Numbered from the stretch's first letter, positions 17,341 to 27,399 are shown. The stretch is DNA of 64,000 nucleotides from an uncultured Clostridia bacterium (GCA_946567425.1 CAMNXF010000007.1:1-64000); one strand, 5' to 3'. Program-made: numbers and translations. Notes: generated by a model not told the origin, from the sequence alone.

Positions 17341-19201
17341 GGCAGATATCACCTCCGACATTCTTTATAATTCCGCAGTTAGAGCATTGCTCGCGGCAGT
17401 TGGGCGTTGTCTCGCCCTCATGAGCCTTTTTGTTTTCGTTAATGAGGAACTCACGGCTGACAAGCATATTGATGTGCGACCATGGCGCGGTCTCGTCGTA
17501 TTCACGGCGGCGGTTGGCGTAGAAGCTCATATCCAGACCGCACTCCCCGAATGCCTCACGCCACTTATTCATATCGAAATATTCCTCCCAGCCATCCAGC
17601 TTGCAGCCCTTTTTCCATGCCAGATAAACAGCCTTGCCGACGCGCCTGTCCGCCCTTGCCAGAACAGCCTCGAGCAGCGAAACGTCGTACTTCGAGCGCG
17701 ATATCGTTATCTTCTTGTCGTTCGCGTACTCCATTATGTGCTTCTGTTTGGAGCGTATCTCCTCCTCACTTGCCTGCGGCTCGAACTCGAACGGCGTGAA
17801 CGGTTTCGGGATAAACGTGCTCAGCGATACCGACACGGACGGCGCTTTCCCCTTTTTGCGGTTCGGATTGGCATAGAACTGCTCTACTACCGCCTTTGCG
17901 AGGTCGTAGATACCCTCGATATCCTCCTCAGTCTCGGTGGGCAGCCCAAGCATAAAGTACAGCTTTATGGCGCTGTAACCGCCCTCAAACGCGATCTTCA
18001 CGCTGTCGAGAACGTTCTTTTCAGTAACGTTCTTGTTGATAACGTTGCGCAGCCGCTGAGAACCCGCCTCGGGCGCAAACGTAAGACCGCTCTTACGCAC
18101 GTCGGTGATCTCCTTGAAAACCTCCTCGCTGAACCTGTCAACGCGCAGCGACGGCAGCGAAAGGTTAATTCCGTTCTTCGAGGTGTAATCGGTGAGGGTC
18201 TTCAGCAAGCCCTCAATATCCTTGTAGTCGCTTGTGGAAAGCGACGAGAGCGACACCTCGTCGTAGCCCGTATTCTCGCAAAGGCAGCGCGTCTGATCGA
18301 GTATCGCGGTCTTTCCTTTCTCGCGGAACGGACGGTAAATATACCCCGCCTGACAGAAACGGCAGCCGCGAATGCAGCCGCGGAGCACCTCCACGACCGC
18401 TCTGTTATGCACAATATCGCAAAACGGCACAACAAAATTATCTGGAGCGTACATCTTGTCGATATCGTGAACAATACGCTTGGTAACAGTTTGAGGGGCG
18501 GGTTTTCGGGCAGTAATAGATTTTACCGTGCCGTCAGCGTTATACTCAACGTCGTATAAGCTCGGAATGTAAATCCCCTCGATCTGCGCGGCGCGTTCAA
18601 GAAACTCCCTCTTCGGCGCGCTCTCCTTTTTGCATTGCTCCATAAGCCGCATAAGCTCGAGATTGACCTCCTCGCCCTCGCCGATAATGAAAAGGTCGAT
18701 AAAGTCGCAAAGCGGCTCGGCGTTGCAGACGCAGGGTCCTCCCGCAACGACCAACGGCGTAAGCTCCGTGCGCTCTTCGGCAAGCACGGGCAGCCCCGCG
18801 AGATCAAGCATTTCAAGTATCGTCGTGTAGCAAAGCTCATACTGTATCGTAAAGCCGATAAAGTCAAATTCGCGTATCGGATCAAGGCTTTCCAGCGCGT
18901 ACAGCGGAATACCGCGTCTGCGCATCTGCTCCTCCATATCGGGGAGCGGCATAAACACGCGCTCACACCAGTAGTTTGGAACGGCGTTCTTCAGACCGTA
19001 CAGTATCTTCATTCCGAGGTGCGACATTCCGATCTCGTAGGTATCGGGAAAACAGAACGCGAACCGCACATCCACCTTGCTCTTGTCCTTGATGACCGAG
19101 CCAACCTCGCCGCCTATGTAGCGCGCGGGCTTCTGGATATCGAGCAGGAACTCGTCCAGCTTGTTCATCATCTCAGTGTTTTTATATAAATTTTCCGTCA
19201 T
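17327..19201 (-). CDS. TIGR03960-type radical SAM protein
   Basis: 624 residues; the start at 19201 is chosen by AAGGAAAAACTGGA before the ATG, against a longer frame to 19246 that runs into ftsK. The N-terminal region (about 45-200) resembles a B12-binding-like fold (FCFPDTYEIGMSHLGMKILY, VAGGPCVCNAEP, IIGEGEEVN). The radical SAM core begins at CIRGCRFCQAGYIYRP (about residue 265). The C-terminal Cys cluster (REQCSNCGIIKNVGGDIC) could hold a second metal. It partners the overlapping DUF2344 gene. The substrate is unknown; RNA-modifying activity is only a guess. Confidence 0.88.
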   Translation of the reverse strand: MTENLYKNTEMMNKLDEFLLDIQKPARYIGGEVGSVIKDKSKVDVRFAFCFPDTYEIGMSHLGMKILYGLKNAVPNYWCERVFMPLPDMEEQMRRRGIPLYALESLDPIREFDFIGFTIQYELCYTTILEMLDLAGLPVLAEERTELTPLVVAGGPCVCNAEPLCDFIDLFIIGEGEEVNLELMRLMEQCKKESAPKREFLERAAQIEGIYIPSLYDVEYNADGTVKSITARKPAPQTVTKRIVHDIDKMYAPDNFVVPFCDIVHNRAVVEVLRGCIRGCRFCQAGYIYRPFREKGKTAILDQTRCLCENTGYDEVSLSSLSTSDYKDIEGLLKTLTDYTSKNGINLSLPSLRVDRFSEEVFKEITDVRKSGLTFAPEAGSQRLRNVINKNVTEKNVLDSVKIAFEGGYSAIKLYFMLGLPTETEEDIEGIYDLAKAVVEQFYANPNRKKGKAPSVSVSLSTFIPKPFTPFEFEPQASEEEIRSKQKHIMEYANDKKITISRSKYDVSLLEAVLARADRRVGKAVYLAWKKGCKLDGWEEYFDMNKWREAFGECGLDMSFYANRRREYDETAPWSHINMLVSREFLINENKKAHEGETTPNCREQCSNCGIIKNVGGDICRAIR

Positions 19202-19218
19202 TCCAGTTTTTCCTTTTC

Positions 19219-22140
19219 TTAACTCCGCAGCTTTCTCTCGTACCACTCCTGCTTGGTCATAAGCACCTGACGCGGCTTTGAGCCCTCATACGGACCGACA
19301 ATGCCCATTTTCTCCATGGTGTCGATTATTCTAGCCGCTCTGCCGTAGCCGAGCTTCAGATGCCGCTGTAAAGCGGATGTGCTCGCCTGTCCCGCCGTCA
19401 CGACAAACTCTATCGCGTCGTCCAGCTTGTCGTCGCGGTCGTCCCCATCGGAATCGTCCTCGGGCGCTGAATTTTTGTCGCCTGAGCTTACTATCTCCGC
19501 TTGGCGTTCAATCTCTGCCATAATACCCTCGTCGTACTCCGCACGGAACGTCTGCGTGATAAACTCTGTGACGCGCTCCACCTCGTCATCCGAAACGTAG
19601 CAACCCTGCAGTCGTATCGGCTTCTGAACTCCCACGGGCATATACAGCATATCGCCGTTTCCGAGGAGCTTTTCAGCGCCGCTCGCGTCGAGAATTACGC
19701 GGCTGTCAATATTCGACGAAACCAGCAGCGCGATACGGCTCGGGATATTGCCCTTGATAAGTCCCGTAACCACCTGTACGGTAGGCTTTTGGGTCGCGAT
19801 AACAAGGTGCATTCCCGCTGCTCTCGCCTTCTGCGCGAGACGGACGATACTGTCTTCGACGTCCTTGGGCGACGCCATCATCAAATCGGCAAGCTCATCG
19901 ATAAAGATTACGATATGCGGCATACGCTCCAGTTCGTCATCGTCCTTGGCAGCGTCGTTAAATCCGTCGATATTGCGCACGTTGTTCTCGGAGAACAGCG
20001 TATAGCGGCGCTCCATCTCCGTGACCGCCCACGCGAGCGCTCCCGCTGCCTTTTTCGGCTCGGTAACAACGGGTATCAGCAGATGCGGAATGCCGTTGTA
20101 CATCATAAACTCAACCTGCTTGGGGTCGACCATTATCAGCCGCACGTCGTCGGGTGTGGACTTCATAAGAATACTCATTATCAGCGAGTTCACGCAGACA
20201 GACTTGCCCGAACCTGTGGTTCCCGCGATAAGCAGATGCGGCATTTTCGTGATGTTGCATGTAACGGAATTGCCGCTGATGTCCATTCCGAGAACCGTTT
20301 CCAGCTTTTTGTTGAATGTCTTCTTAAAATCGGGCGTATCGACAAGCTCGCGGAAAAAAACGGTATCCTTGACCTTGTTCGGTATTTCAATGCCGACCGC
20401 CGCCTTATTCGGAACGGGCGCGATACGTACGCCGCTTACAGCGAGGTTAAGCGCGACATCGTCCGCGAGGTTGGATATCTTGCTTATCTTCACGCCGGGC
20501 GCGGGCTGGAGCTCATAGCGCGTAACGGACGGTCCTCGGCTCGCCCCGAGATAGGTAGTCTGCACGCCGAAGCTCTTCAGCGTTTCAACGAGCTTGTCCG
20601 CGTTGCGGCGTATCTCCACGTCGATATCCGCTTGCTGAACGGGCTTTTTTACGGGGTTCAGCAAATTCATCGGCGGCAGCGTGTACACCTCCGAAAGCGT
20701 GACCTGATCGCCGCCGCTTCTGAACGGCTCGCTGCCTAACGGAGCGATCTCGCGGCTCGGATCAGTTTTGGAAACGGGCGGCTCGACAAAGCCCGAATTT
20801 CCCTGTAACGGACGGTTCTCGTTGATAATATCGTCGAGATCGAACGGCAGCTCCGCCTCGTCAACATCGGAAATATCGTCGGCGCTCCCCTCCCCCGCCA
20901 GCTTGTCCGAGGTAGTAATGTCCTTTTTAGGCGCGTCAACTATTCTCGAAACACGCGCGGGACCCTTTTCTGCGTTCAACTTGTCGAGCGCGTCAATTAT
21001 CGGCACCAAGTCCGCGTCGCCGTCCTCATATTTGTTGGGATCGGGCGGCTCGGGGTCGCGCATTATCGGGTGACGCTTTTCCATATACTTTTTCAGCGCC
21101 TGCTGATAATCGCGGCTGTCCTGCTTCTGCTCCTCGATAAGCCCCGCGGACTGCTCCTGTTCTGGCATCTTGAGTGGCGGCTCTTTTTTGGTATCAAGCG
21201 GCTCGGGCATATCGAATTTATCCGCGGACTTCTCGGGCTTTTTGGGCGCGGGAGTTTCCTCAAGCGGCTTGCCCACGCTGTTCACCACGTCGCGCATATC
21301 GTCAAGCTTACGCTGCTTTTCAATTTCTCTCTCGGCAAATTTTGCGCGCTGTCTTTGCTCGCGCTTAAGCTGCTGCTCCTGTTCACGCTGATGCTGCTTT
21401 TCCTGTTGAACGCGGCGGTACTCCTCGTTTGCGATAGCCGCTTCCTCGCGGCGGCGCTCGTTCTTCTCGGCAACGTTATCGCCGACGCTACGGAAAAATC
21501 TCCCGATACCCGAAAACAACTCGGGCAGCGGAATGTTGATGATGAGCAGCAGCGCGACCAGAACCGCGATAATTATGATGATAGTCGCGCCGAGCCTGCC
21601 GAGAAACAGCAACGGAACGCCGAGTATCAGCGCGAACACCCCGCCGCCGCTGAATGAAACGCCGTTCTTGTAAAGGTTGACGAATACCTCTCCAAAGTTC
21701 TCTCCGCGAACCTCGCCGACGGAGAATATCTCCACCGCTGCGCACAACAGAACGATAAACAACGAAATTCTGAAGATCGTGAACGCGATCGTATTGTTCG
21801 GCTTGCCCGCCGAGATTGCTATCGCCGCGTAGATCATAAGCAGTCCGACGGCATACGCCGCAAACCCGAAAAGTCCGTGCATTACGTCAAACAGCGCTTT
21901 CCAGCCCATACTCCCCGGGATAAGCGCCAGCAGCGTCAGCACAACGCCCAGCGCAAGCATTATGACCGAGCAGATGTGACGGCGGCGCATACTTCTGCGG
22001 AACGCCTCCTCGCGGATACGCTGCGCCTCCAGCTCCGCCGCTTTCTTGGAGCGCGATTTCGCCGCCGTTGACGATCTTGATTTCCCCGTACTTCCCGCGC
22101 TTTTTGCCGTGCCGCGCGAGGTCGTTTTTCTCTCTGCCAT
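19219..22140 (-). CDS. ftsK: FtsK/SpoIIIE-type DNA translocase
   Basis: A hexameric DNA pump (973 residues) that moves chromosome through the septum at division or into the forespore. N-terminal basic segment, four membrane helices (about 55-205), a charged Gln/Glu/Lys-rich linker (about 225-500), then the motor: alpha/beta start near TLPPMNLLNP, Walker A IAGTTGSGKSVCVN (about 645), Walker B IVIFIDELADLMM. A C-terminal winged-helix gamma domain (about 900-973) ends QVLMTKQEWYERKLRS. Neighbours tepA and a small ORF mirror the tepA-ylzJ-spoIIIE order of Bacillus. A SpoIIIE role is possible. Confidence 0.95.
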   Translation of the reverse strand: MAERKTTSRGTAKSAGSTGKSRSSTAAKSRSKKAAELEAQRIREEAFRRSMRRRHICSVIMLALGVVLTLLALIPGSMGWKALFDVMHGLFGFAAYAVGLLMIYAAIAISAGKPNNTIAFTIFRISLFIVLLCAAVEIFSVGEVRGENFGEVFVNLYKNGVSFSGGGVFALILGVPLLFLGRLGATIIIIIAVLVALLLIINIPLPELFSGIGRFFRSVGDNVAEKNERRREEAAIANEEYRRVQQEKQHQREQEQQLKREQRQRAKFAEREIEKQRKLDDMRDVVNSVGKPLEETPAPKKPEKSADKFDMPEPLDTKKEPPLKMPEQEQSAGLIEEQKQDSRDYQQALKKYMEKRHPIMRDPEPPDPNKYEDGDADLVPIIDALDKLNAEKGPARVSRIVDAPKKDITTSDKLAGEGSADDISDVDEAELPFDLDDIINENRPLQGNSGFVEPPVSKTDPSREIAPLGSEPFRSGGDQVTLSEVYTLPPMNLLNPVKKPVQQADIDVEIRRNADKLVETLKSFGVQTTYLGASRGPSVTRYELQPAPGVKISKISNLADDVALNLAVSGVRIAPVPNKAAVGIEIPNKVKDTVFFRELVDTPDFKKTFNKKLETVLGMDISGNSVTCNITKMPHLLIAGTTGSGKSVCVNSLIMSILMKSTPDDVRLIMVDPKQVEFMMYNGIPHLLIPVVTEPKKAAGALAWAVTEMERRYTLFSENNVRNIDGFNDAAKDDDELERMPHIVIFIDELADLMMASPKDVEDSIVRLAQKARAAGMHLVIATQKPTVQVVTGLIKGNIPSRIALLVSSNIDSRVILDASGAEKLLGNGDMLYMPVGVQKPIRLQGCYVSDDEVERVTEFITQTFRAEYDEGIMAEIERQAEIVSSGDKNSAPEDDSDGDDRDDKLDDAIEFVVTAGQASTSALQRHLKLGYGRAARIIDTMEKMGIVGPYEGSKPRQVLMTKQEWYERKLRS

Positions 22141-22190
22141 TTTTATCTTTCCTTTATGTATTATTTTCCCTTATTACTTAATCAAACAAA

Positions 22191-23063
22191 TTATTTGCCG
22201 AACAACGAAGCGATAGTCACTCCCGAAGCGTGCTCCCAGATACCGCCAAGAATACACAGCACGCCTATCAGCAGCGTATAAACGCCGAAAATCTTGAAAC
22301 GGTCCTTGTCAAGCAGCCACTTAACGAGCTTTATCGCGAGAAATCCCACGACTGCCGCGATAACGAAGCCAATGCCGAGCATTACCCAATCAAGCTCCAC
22401 ATCGGATTTCAGAGCATCGCCGATTTCGAGAACGCTGCCGCCGAGTATTGCGGGTATCCCGAGTATAAACGCGAACGTTACCGCCGTGTTCTTCTCCAGA
22501 CCGCAGAACAGTCCTGCCGCCGTCGTCGAACCCGAGCGCGATACTCCCGGGAACAGCGCCACGCATTGGAACAAACCGACCGCGACCGCGTCCTTGACCT
22601 TCATCTGCTCGCCCGTTTTCGTGCCGTCGCTGCATTTATCGGAGAGAAACAGCAGCACCGCAGTAAACAGAAACGCAACGCCCTCGAAGATAATGTCGCC
22701 GTCGCCTTGCCGCGAGGTGAAAAAGTCCTTGACGAAATACACGGGCACCAAAATAAGCGTGGCGATAATCACCATAAACACCATTCTGCGGTTGGAGTTC
22801 ATTTCCCGCCACGAGAATTTCCCTTTGAAGATATCCGCAAACATCAGAAAAAACTCCTTTATCATGCCGAGTATCGTCCGCCAGAAAGCCGCAAAAACCG
22901 CAACTAGAGTTCCAAGGTGCAGCACTATCGACAAAACGAGTGCCGTTTCCCCCGAATACCCCGTGATATGCTGAACCACCGAAAGATGTCCCGAGCTAGA
23001 CACCGGCAAAAACTCCGTCAGCCCCTGTACTATCGCCTGTATTATCACATTTATGTAGTCCAT
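22191..23063 (-). CDS. uppP: undecaprenyl-diphosphatase
   Basis: An integral membrane phosphatase (290 residues) that recycles undecaprenyl pyrophosphate for cell-wall synthesis and can confer bacitracin tolerance. The family signatures are clear: AIVQGLTEFLPVSSSGHL at residues 9-26, and FPGVSRSGSTTAAGLF at about 174. Seven or eight hydrophobic helices are visible. The ATG follows AAAGGGGAA. It lies between the tepA region and ftsK in a leftward operon. Confidence 0.95.
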   Translation of the reverse strand: MDYINVIIQAIVQGLTEFLPVSSSGHLSVVQHITGYSGETALVLSIVLHLGTLVAVFAAFWRTILGMIKEFFLMFADIFKGKFSWREMNSNRRMVFMVIIATLILVPVYFVKDFFTSRQGDGDIIFEGVAFLFTAVLLFLSDKCSDGTKTGEQMKVKDAVAVGLFQCVALFPGVSRSGSTTAAGLFCGLEKNTAVTFAFILGIPAILGGSVLEIGDALKSDVELDWVMLGIGFVIAAVVGFLAIKLVKWLLDKDRFKIFGVYTLLIGVLCILGGIWEHASGVTIASLFGK

Positions 23064-23113
23064 AATATTCCCCTTTATATGTACCCCCGACGGGTCGCCG
23101 CCGAGGTTAGAAT

Positions 23114-23251
23114 TCAGTTGCCGTTAGAAAGCATTGTCCGCATTACGTCGAAAGCCATTGCACTTTTGATATGCTTGTCGAGCTTTTCCTCGGTATTCTG
23201 GTGCTCCGGCTCGGCAAGAACCTCGTTCGGGTCAGTTATCGCGTAGTTCAT
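23114..23251 (-). CDS. 45-residue protein overlapping tepA
   Basis: The ATG overlaps the tepA stop codon (ATGA), and GGAGTGG lies nine bases upstream. The product starts [15 protein letters not shown], is acidic then helical ([23 protein letters not shown]), and has no membrane segment. It sits where ylzJ sits between tepA and spoIIIE in Bacillus, but I see no convincing similarity. The overlap argues that it is translated. Function unknown. Confidence 0.55.
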   Translation of the reverse strand: MNYAITDPNEVLAEPEHQNTEEKLDKHIKSAMAFDVMRTMLSNGN

Positions 23252-24126
23252 CTTTCACCACTCCAATCTCCCAATCTCATATCGCCGCGCGAAAGTCCGC
23301 CGTCGGCTTCGCTTACCGCAGCGGCGGCTGACTTGGGCTTTTTTCCACGCCGCGCCGCGGTTTCCGACTTGACGGGCTTGGCTGCAGAAGCAACCTTTTT
23401 CGCAGTCGTTTTCCGCGCAGAACCCTTGGGTCTGCCGCGCGGCGCTTTATTTTCCTTTTCGATGAGCTTGTACAGGCACTTCACCGCGTCGGACAGCGAG
23501 CCGAGGTTGTCGATAAGCCCCTCCTTTACCGCCGCCTTGCCCTCAAGTACCGTGCCCACATCAAGCACCAGCTCGTCGCGCTCCATCATCAGCTCCTTGA
23601 AGCGCTCTGGCTTCATCTTGCTGTTTGAGGTAACAAACCGCGTAATGCGCTCCTGCATTTTCTCAAAATAGTGCATTGTCTGCGGAACGCCCAGCATCAT
23701 GCCGTTCATACGCACCGGGTGTATCGTCATTGTCGCCGACGGCACAATAAAGCTCTGCTTCGCCGATACCGCGAGCGGTACGCCTATCGAATGTCCGCCA
23801 CCCACGACAATGGAGACCGTCGGTTTTGACATACCCGCGATAAGCTCCGCGATTGCAAGCCCCGCCTCGACGTCACCGCCGACGGTGTTCAGCAGAACGA
23901 GTAAGCCCTCAATGGTGCTGTCCTCCTCGATAGCGACAAGCGCGGGAATGATGTGCTCGTACTTGGTAGTCTTGTTCTGCGGCGGAAGAATGTAATGCCC
24001 CTCGATCTGCCCGATTATCGACAGACAGCGTATATTATGCAGAGCGTTGCTCGCCGCAACAATTCCCGTATCAATAATCTGTTGGTTCTGCTCCTCCGAA
24101 AAAGGAGCATTGTTTTCATCGCTCAT
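23248..24126 (-). CDS. tepA: ClpP-fold serine protease, TepA/YmfB type
   Basis: 292 residues of the ClpP/crotonase fold. The nucleophile motif is GGGHSIGVP (Ser at about 107), the histidine is in [11 protein letters not shown] (about 131), and the earlier strands [21 protein letters not shown] fit ClpP. The C-terminal 65 residues are an unusual Lys/Ala/Arg-rich tail that includes an AT-hook-like PRGRPKG, suggesting nucleic-acid or membrane-surface contact. TepA helps protein secretion and spore development in Bacillus. It heads the operon with uppP and ftsK, from a promoter at 24233-24261. Confidence 0.85.
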   Translation of the reverse strand: MSDENNAPFSEEQNQQIIDTGIVAASNALHNIRCLSIIGQIEGHYILPPQNKTTKYEHIIPALVAIEEDSTIEGLLVLLNTVGGDVEAGLAIAELIAGMSKPTVSIVVGGGHSIGVPLAVSAKQSFIVPSATMTIHPVRMNGMMLGVPQTMHYFEKMQERITRFVTSNSKMKPERFKELMMERDELVLDVGTVLEGKAAVKEGLIDNLGSLSDAVKCLYKLIEKENKAPRGRPKGSARKTTAKKVASAAKPVKSETAARRGKKPKSAAAAVSEADGGLSRGDMRLGDWSGER

Positions 24127-24232
24127 ACTTATCTCCTCTTGTTTTTAAAAGTATTATTTCACAACAAAAAGAAAATATGCGCGGCGCTGTTCAAACAGGC
24201 GAAGACAGTCCGAACACAACTATACATTGTAT

Positions 24233-24261
24233 ATTATACCACAACTCAAAACAAATTTCAA
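24233..24261 (-). promoter_or_regulatory. promoter of the tepA-uppP-ftsK operon
   Basis: TTGAAA (24256-24261), 17-base spacer, TATAAT (24233-24238) on the minus strand. It leaves a leader of about 100 bases before tepA. Confidence 0.75.
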
Positions 24262-24297
24262 TATTTTTTACAAAAAACAGGCACGCAATTTGTAACA

Positions 24298-24335
24298 AAA
24301 AGGCGGCTCGGGAATAAAGGAGTCTCCCAAGCCGC
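24298..24335 (-). terminator. terminator of the spoIVA operon
   Basis: A 10-base-pair stem, GCGGCTTGGG with CCCGAGCCGC on the minus strand, followed by TTTTT, 32 bases beyond the spoIVA stop. Confidence 0.85.
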
Positions 24336-24366
24336 ATTATAAAAAGGAGGATCAATCAAACGTATT

Positions 24367-25842
24367 TTAGAGGATAATGCAGATAAGCCCGCCGCAGCCG
24401 TCATTGATAATGCGCTGAATGGTCTCCTGCAATTTCAGCCGCGCATCAACGGGCATTCTGTTGAGCTTGTTGTGCAAACCCTCGTTTACAAGGTCGGAGA
24501 GCGATTTGCCGAAGATATTGCTCTCCCAGATTTTGGTAGGATTTTCCTCGAAATCGTTAAGCAAATACGTTATCAGTTCCTCGGACTGCTTTTCCGTGCC
24601 GACTATAGGGTTTATCTCGGTTGTGATATTCGCGCTCATCATATGTATCGACGGCGCGGAGGCTTTCAGGCGCACACCGTACTTGCCGCCCTGCTTGATT
24701 ATCTCGGGTTCCTCGAGCGTGAGTTCGTCCATCTGCGGCAAAACGATACCATACCCCGTTGCCGCCACCTCGTCGAGAGCGTTCTTCACACGCTCGTATT
24801 TGCGCTTTATGCCTGCAAGCTCTATCATACAAGGCATAAGGTCGTTTTCGCCGTTAAGTTCAAGACCAGTTGCCTCACCAAGAATTTTGTAGAAAAGCTC
24901 GTTTTGCAGCATAATGTCGATTATTCCAGAGCCCGTGCCCAGATCCAGTTCCTCGGCGACCGCGCGTTTTACATACTCGCAGTCGGAAATAGCGTCTGCG
25001 GCGGTTTTGACGTCGTTTATCCCGACGATTTCCGCGGCAGCCGACTTGATACAGCCGATAACGTCCTTTTTCAGCCAATGCTCCTTGTCGAGCGCGGTTA
25101 TCCAGCGCGGCATACGTATCTTAACCTCGCGCACGGGGAATTTCAGTAGCACCGCACCAAGTATCTCGCGTATTCCCTCCTCGTTGAGGTCGACGCAGTT
25201 TACGGGGAGAACGTCCGTTCCGTACTTTTCGCAAAGCTCCTCGGCGAGCGCGCGGCTCTCGGGGCTTTTGGGGTTCTCGCAGTTCAGCAGGACCACAAAC
25301 GGCTTGTTTATCTCATTGAGCTCGCCGATAATGCGCTCCTCCGCTTCCTCGTACTCCCCGCGCGGAATATCGGTAATGCTGCCGTCGGTCGTTACAACGA
25401 TACCGATAGTGGAGTGGTCGGTGATGACCTTGCGCGTGCCGACCTCTGCTGCCATATTGAACGGTATCTCCTCGTCGAACCAAGGCGTCATGACCATTCT
25501 CGGGGCTTCGTTCTCAATGTAGCCTATAGCGCTGGGAACGATATATCCCACGCAGTCTATCAGCCGGACGTTCATCTTTACACCGTCCTCAAGCTCGATC
25601 GCGACCGCCTCCTCGGGCACGAACTTCGGCTCGGTCGTCATTATCGTCTTACCCGCCGAGGACTGCGGCAGCTCGTCGTTGGCGCGCTCGCGGCGGAACT
25701 CGTCGGGAATGTTCGGGATAACAAGGCTGTTCATAAAGCGGCTGATAAAGGTCGACTTTCCCGAACGCACCGGACCCACTATCCCGAGATAGATATTGCC
25801 GCCCGTTCGTCTGGCAATATCGGAATAAATTGAATGATTCAT
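24367..25842 (-). CDS. spoIVA: stage IV sporulation protein A, spore coat morphogenetic ATPase
   Basis: The ATPase that polymerises on the forespore surface as the coat basement layer (491 residues). The N-terminus NHSIYSDIARRTGGNIYLG matches the family; the Walker A is GPVRSGKSTF; a switch region DCVGYIVPSAIGYIENE follows; and the chain ends in the expected hydrophobic tail CGGLICIIL, which interacts with SpoVM in Bacillus. I chose the ATG at 25842 over the GTG at 25854, which abuts the AAAGGAG site. It directly follows the SPOCS gene and so should share its sigma-E-like promoter. Confidence 0.95.
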   Translation of the reverse strand: MNHSIYSDIARRTGGNIYLGIVGPVRSGKSTFISRFMNSLVIPNIPDEFRRERANDELPQSSAGKTIMTTEPKFVPEEAVAIELEDGVKMNVRLIDCVGYIVPSAIGYIENEAPRMVMTPWFDEEIPFNMAAEVGTRKVITDHSTIGIVVTTDGSITDIPRGEYEEAEERIIGELNEINKPFVVLLNCENPKSPESRALAEELCEKYGTDVLPVNCVDLNEEGIREILGAVLLKFPVREVKIRMPRWITALDKEHWLKKDVIGCIKSAAAEIVGINDVKTAADAISDCEYVKRAVAEELDLGTGSGIIDIMLQNELFYKILGEATGLELNGENDLMPCMIELAGIKRKYERVKNALDEVAATGYGIVLPQMDELTLEEPEIIKQGGKYGVRLKASAPSIHMMSANITTEINPIVGTEKQSEELITYLLNDFEENPTKIWESNIFGKSLSDLVNEGLHNKLNRMPVDARLKLQETIQRIINDGCGGLICIIL

Positions 25843-25860
25843 ATTATTTGTCACGCTCCT

Positions 25861-27399
25861 TTATACTGTCGGAATGAGGATCATGCCTGAAAGCGGCGCG
25901 TCGCAGTCCTCTATCTCATTTTCCTCCATAAGTGCCTTAACGGTGGTATTGTAGCGCTTTGCAATGCTCCAGCAGTCGGAGGAATCGTCCGTGTAGCATA
26001 TTCTGAGCGCAAATTCGTCCGATTTATCCTTCGGCTTATCCTCGCGTACGGTGACAGCGCTTATCGCCTCGACGGGCTTGCTGTTATGCAGTATTGCGGT
26101 AAATTCAAGCGCAGTCGAAAGCTCAAGACCTCCGTCGGACTTTATCGAAAATCCCGTGTCGGTGACCATTACGTTAAAGTCGATCATCGTATCCTCCGTT
26201 ACGTTCGCGGCGGGGATAACCTGCTCGACAGCCTCCTGCTTCTCGGCGCAGAACGGCACACCGTCGGTGTTTGTGCCGAACGCTCTGCAATAAAGCTGCC
26301 CCGTGAGCACAAGCTCTCCGTCAGGTTTGGGTCGGCAGACGGGATTTTTCAGTTCGCTCGAAACATCCCACACCGTCCGCACGTCCTCCTTGTCGGTGGT
26401 GAGCTCCGTGCGCACCGACAGGTTCTGCGTGACCGTTCTCGGGTCTGTTGAAATTTTCAGCAGATTTGCGGTGAACTCCGTTTCGTAGTCCGTGGAATAA
26501 ATATCGGTAGGTATCTGCGCGGTCTCCTCAAGCTGCGCACGGACGCGGCATTCCACCAACAGCTCGCACGAGATAATGCCGCTGTCGGACTTCGGAATAA
26601 GCTCGCAGTTCATTACGCCTATTTCGGGGAACGTCTTGTGCGCGTCGGTTATGCCGTTTATGTCGAGAATAGCGCTTACAGGAATATCCGCCGACATTTT
26701 TTCGGTCTCGGAGGAGCCGTTGGTCTCGGGGTTGAAAACGCCGTACAGCGCGTTTATTGTGACCGTACCTTTTAACACCGCCTTATCCGCAATAACGCGC
26801 AGATCGGTTATTTTAGGCACGGTGTCGCATTGCAGAATAAACGCTATCCCCGACGCGCCCGTTTCTATCTCCTCACGGACAATAAGCTGCTTATCCGCGC
26901 AGAGTGTTTCGCCGCAGCAGCCGATCTCGCGGGTGCGTATCTGCAGACCGTCGGGCATTTCGGGGAGCGCGTATCCGACGCTTGAGACTGCTTTAATGCG
27001 GCAGGATACCGCGCCGCGGACGTCGATACGTCTGGGGCTTACCGCGCGGCAGTTGCAGTAGTCGGTTTTCATCTGCAGTGATACGACGGGTGAAACGGCG
27101 GCTCCCTTGCGACTCATATCAACGGTTTTGGAATAGGTATAGCGCTGGTCGATGCAGAAGACGTCGGTGCTGTTCTCGGCGAGGTAGAGCACCTTTATGT
27201 ACACTACTCCGTCTATGTTCAGCTTGCAGTCGCCCGATACGCTGTACGACACAATCTTCGGTGTCAAAGTGCATGACAATATTTTGAAAATGTCGGGACA
27301 GTAATCGGGCAGCACATAATCAAGCTCAACGCCCTGCTCCGACTGTCCGTCAAAAACGGTCTCGTCGATATGTACCGCAGATCTGGTGATTTCTTCCAT
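25861..27399 (-). CDS. SPOCS/LysM (DUF3794) spore-associated protein
   Basis: 512 residues. The start at 27399 is fixed by AAGGAGG. Two or three SPOCS (DUF3794)-type beta repeats are visible (for example about 30-130, 165-270 and 300-430), each with patterns such as LDYVLPDYCPDIFKIL and VIDFNVMV. A C-terminal LysM-like repeat (CWSIAKRYNTTVKALMEENE, ending MILIPTV) resembles SafA/SpoVID-type coat proteins that bind cortex peptidoglycan. It lies 18 bases before the spoIVA ATG. An upstream sigma-E-like promoter supports mother-cell expression. Confidence 0.85.
   Translation of the reverse strand: MEEITRSAVHIDETVFDGQSEQGVELDYVLPDYCPDIFKILSCTLTPKIVSYSVSGDCKLNIDGVVYIKVLYLAENSTDVFCIDQRYTYSKTVDMSRKGAAVSPVVSLQMKTDYCNCRAVSPRRIDVRGAVSCRIKAVSSVGYALPEMPDGLQIRTREIGCCGETLCADKQLIVREEIETGASGIAFILQCDTVPKITDLRVIADKAVLKGTVTINALYGVFNPETNGSSETEKMSADIPVSAILDINGITDAHKTFPEIGVMNCELIPKSDSGIISCELLVECRVRAQLEETAQIPTDIYSTDYETEFTANLLKISTDPRTVTQNLSVRTELTTDKEDVRTVWDVSSELKNPVCRPKPDGELVLTGQLYCRAFGTNTDGVPFCAEKQEAVEQVIPAANVTEDTMIDFNVMVTDTGFSIKSDGGLELSTALEFTAILHNSKPVEAISAVTVREDKPKDKSDEFALRICYTDDSSDCWSIAKRYNTTVKALMEENEIEDCDAPLSGMILIPTV

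Noticed and set aside
17195-18559. 454-residue frame on the plus strand
   Set aside because: Lies antisense to the radical SAM gene; His/Leu/Arg-rich composition typical of a shadow frame.
19501-20739. 412-residue frame on the plus strand
   Set aside because: Antisense to the ftsK motor domain, no start signal, no domain.
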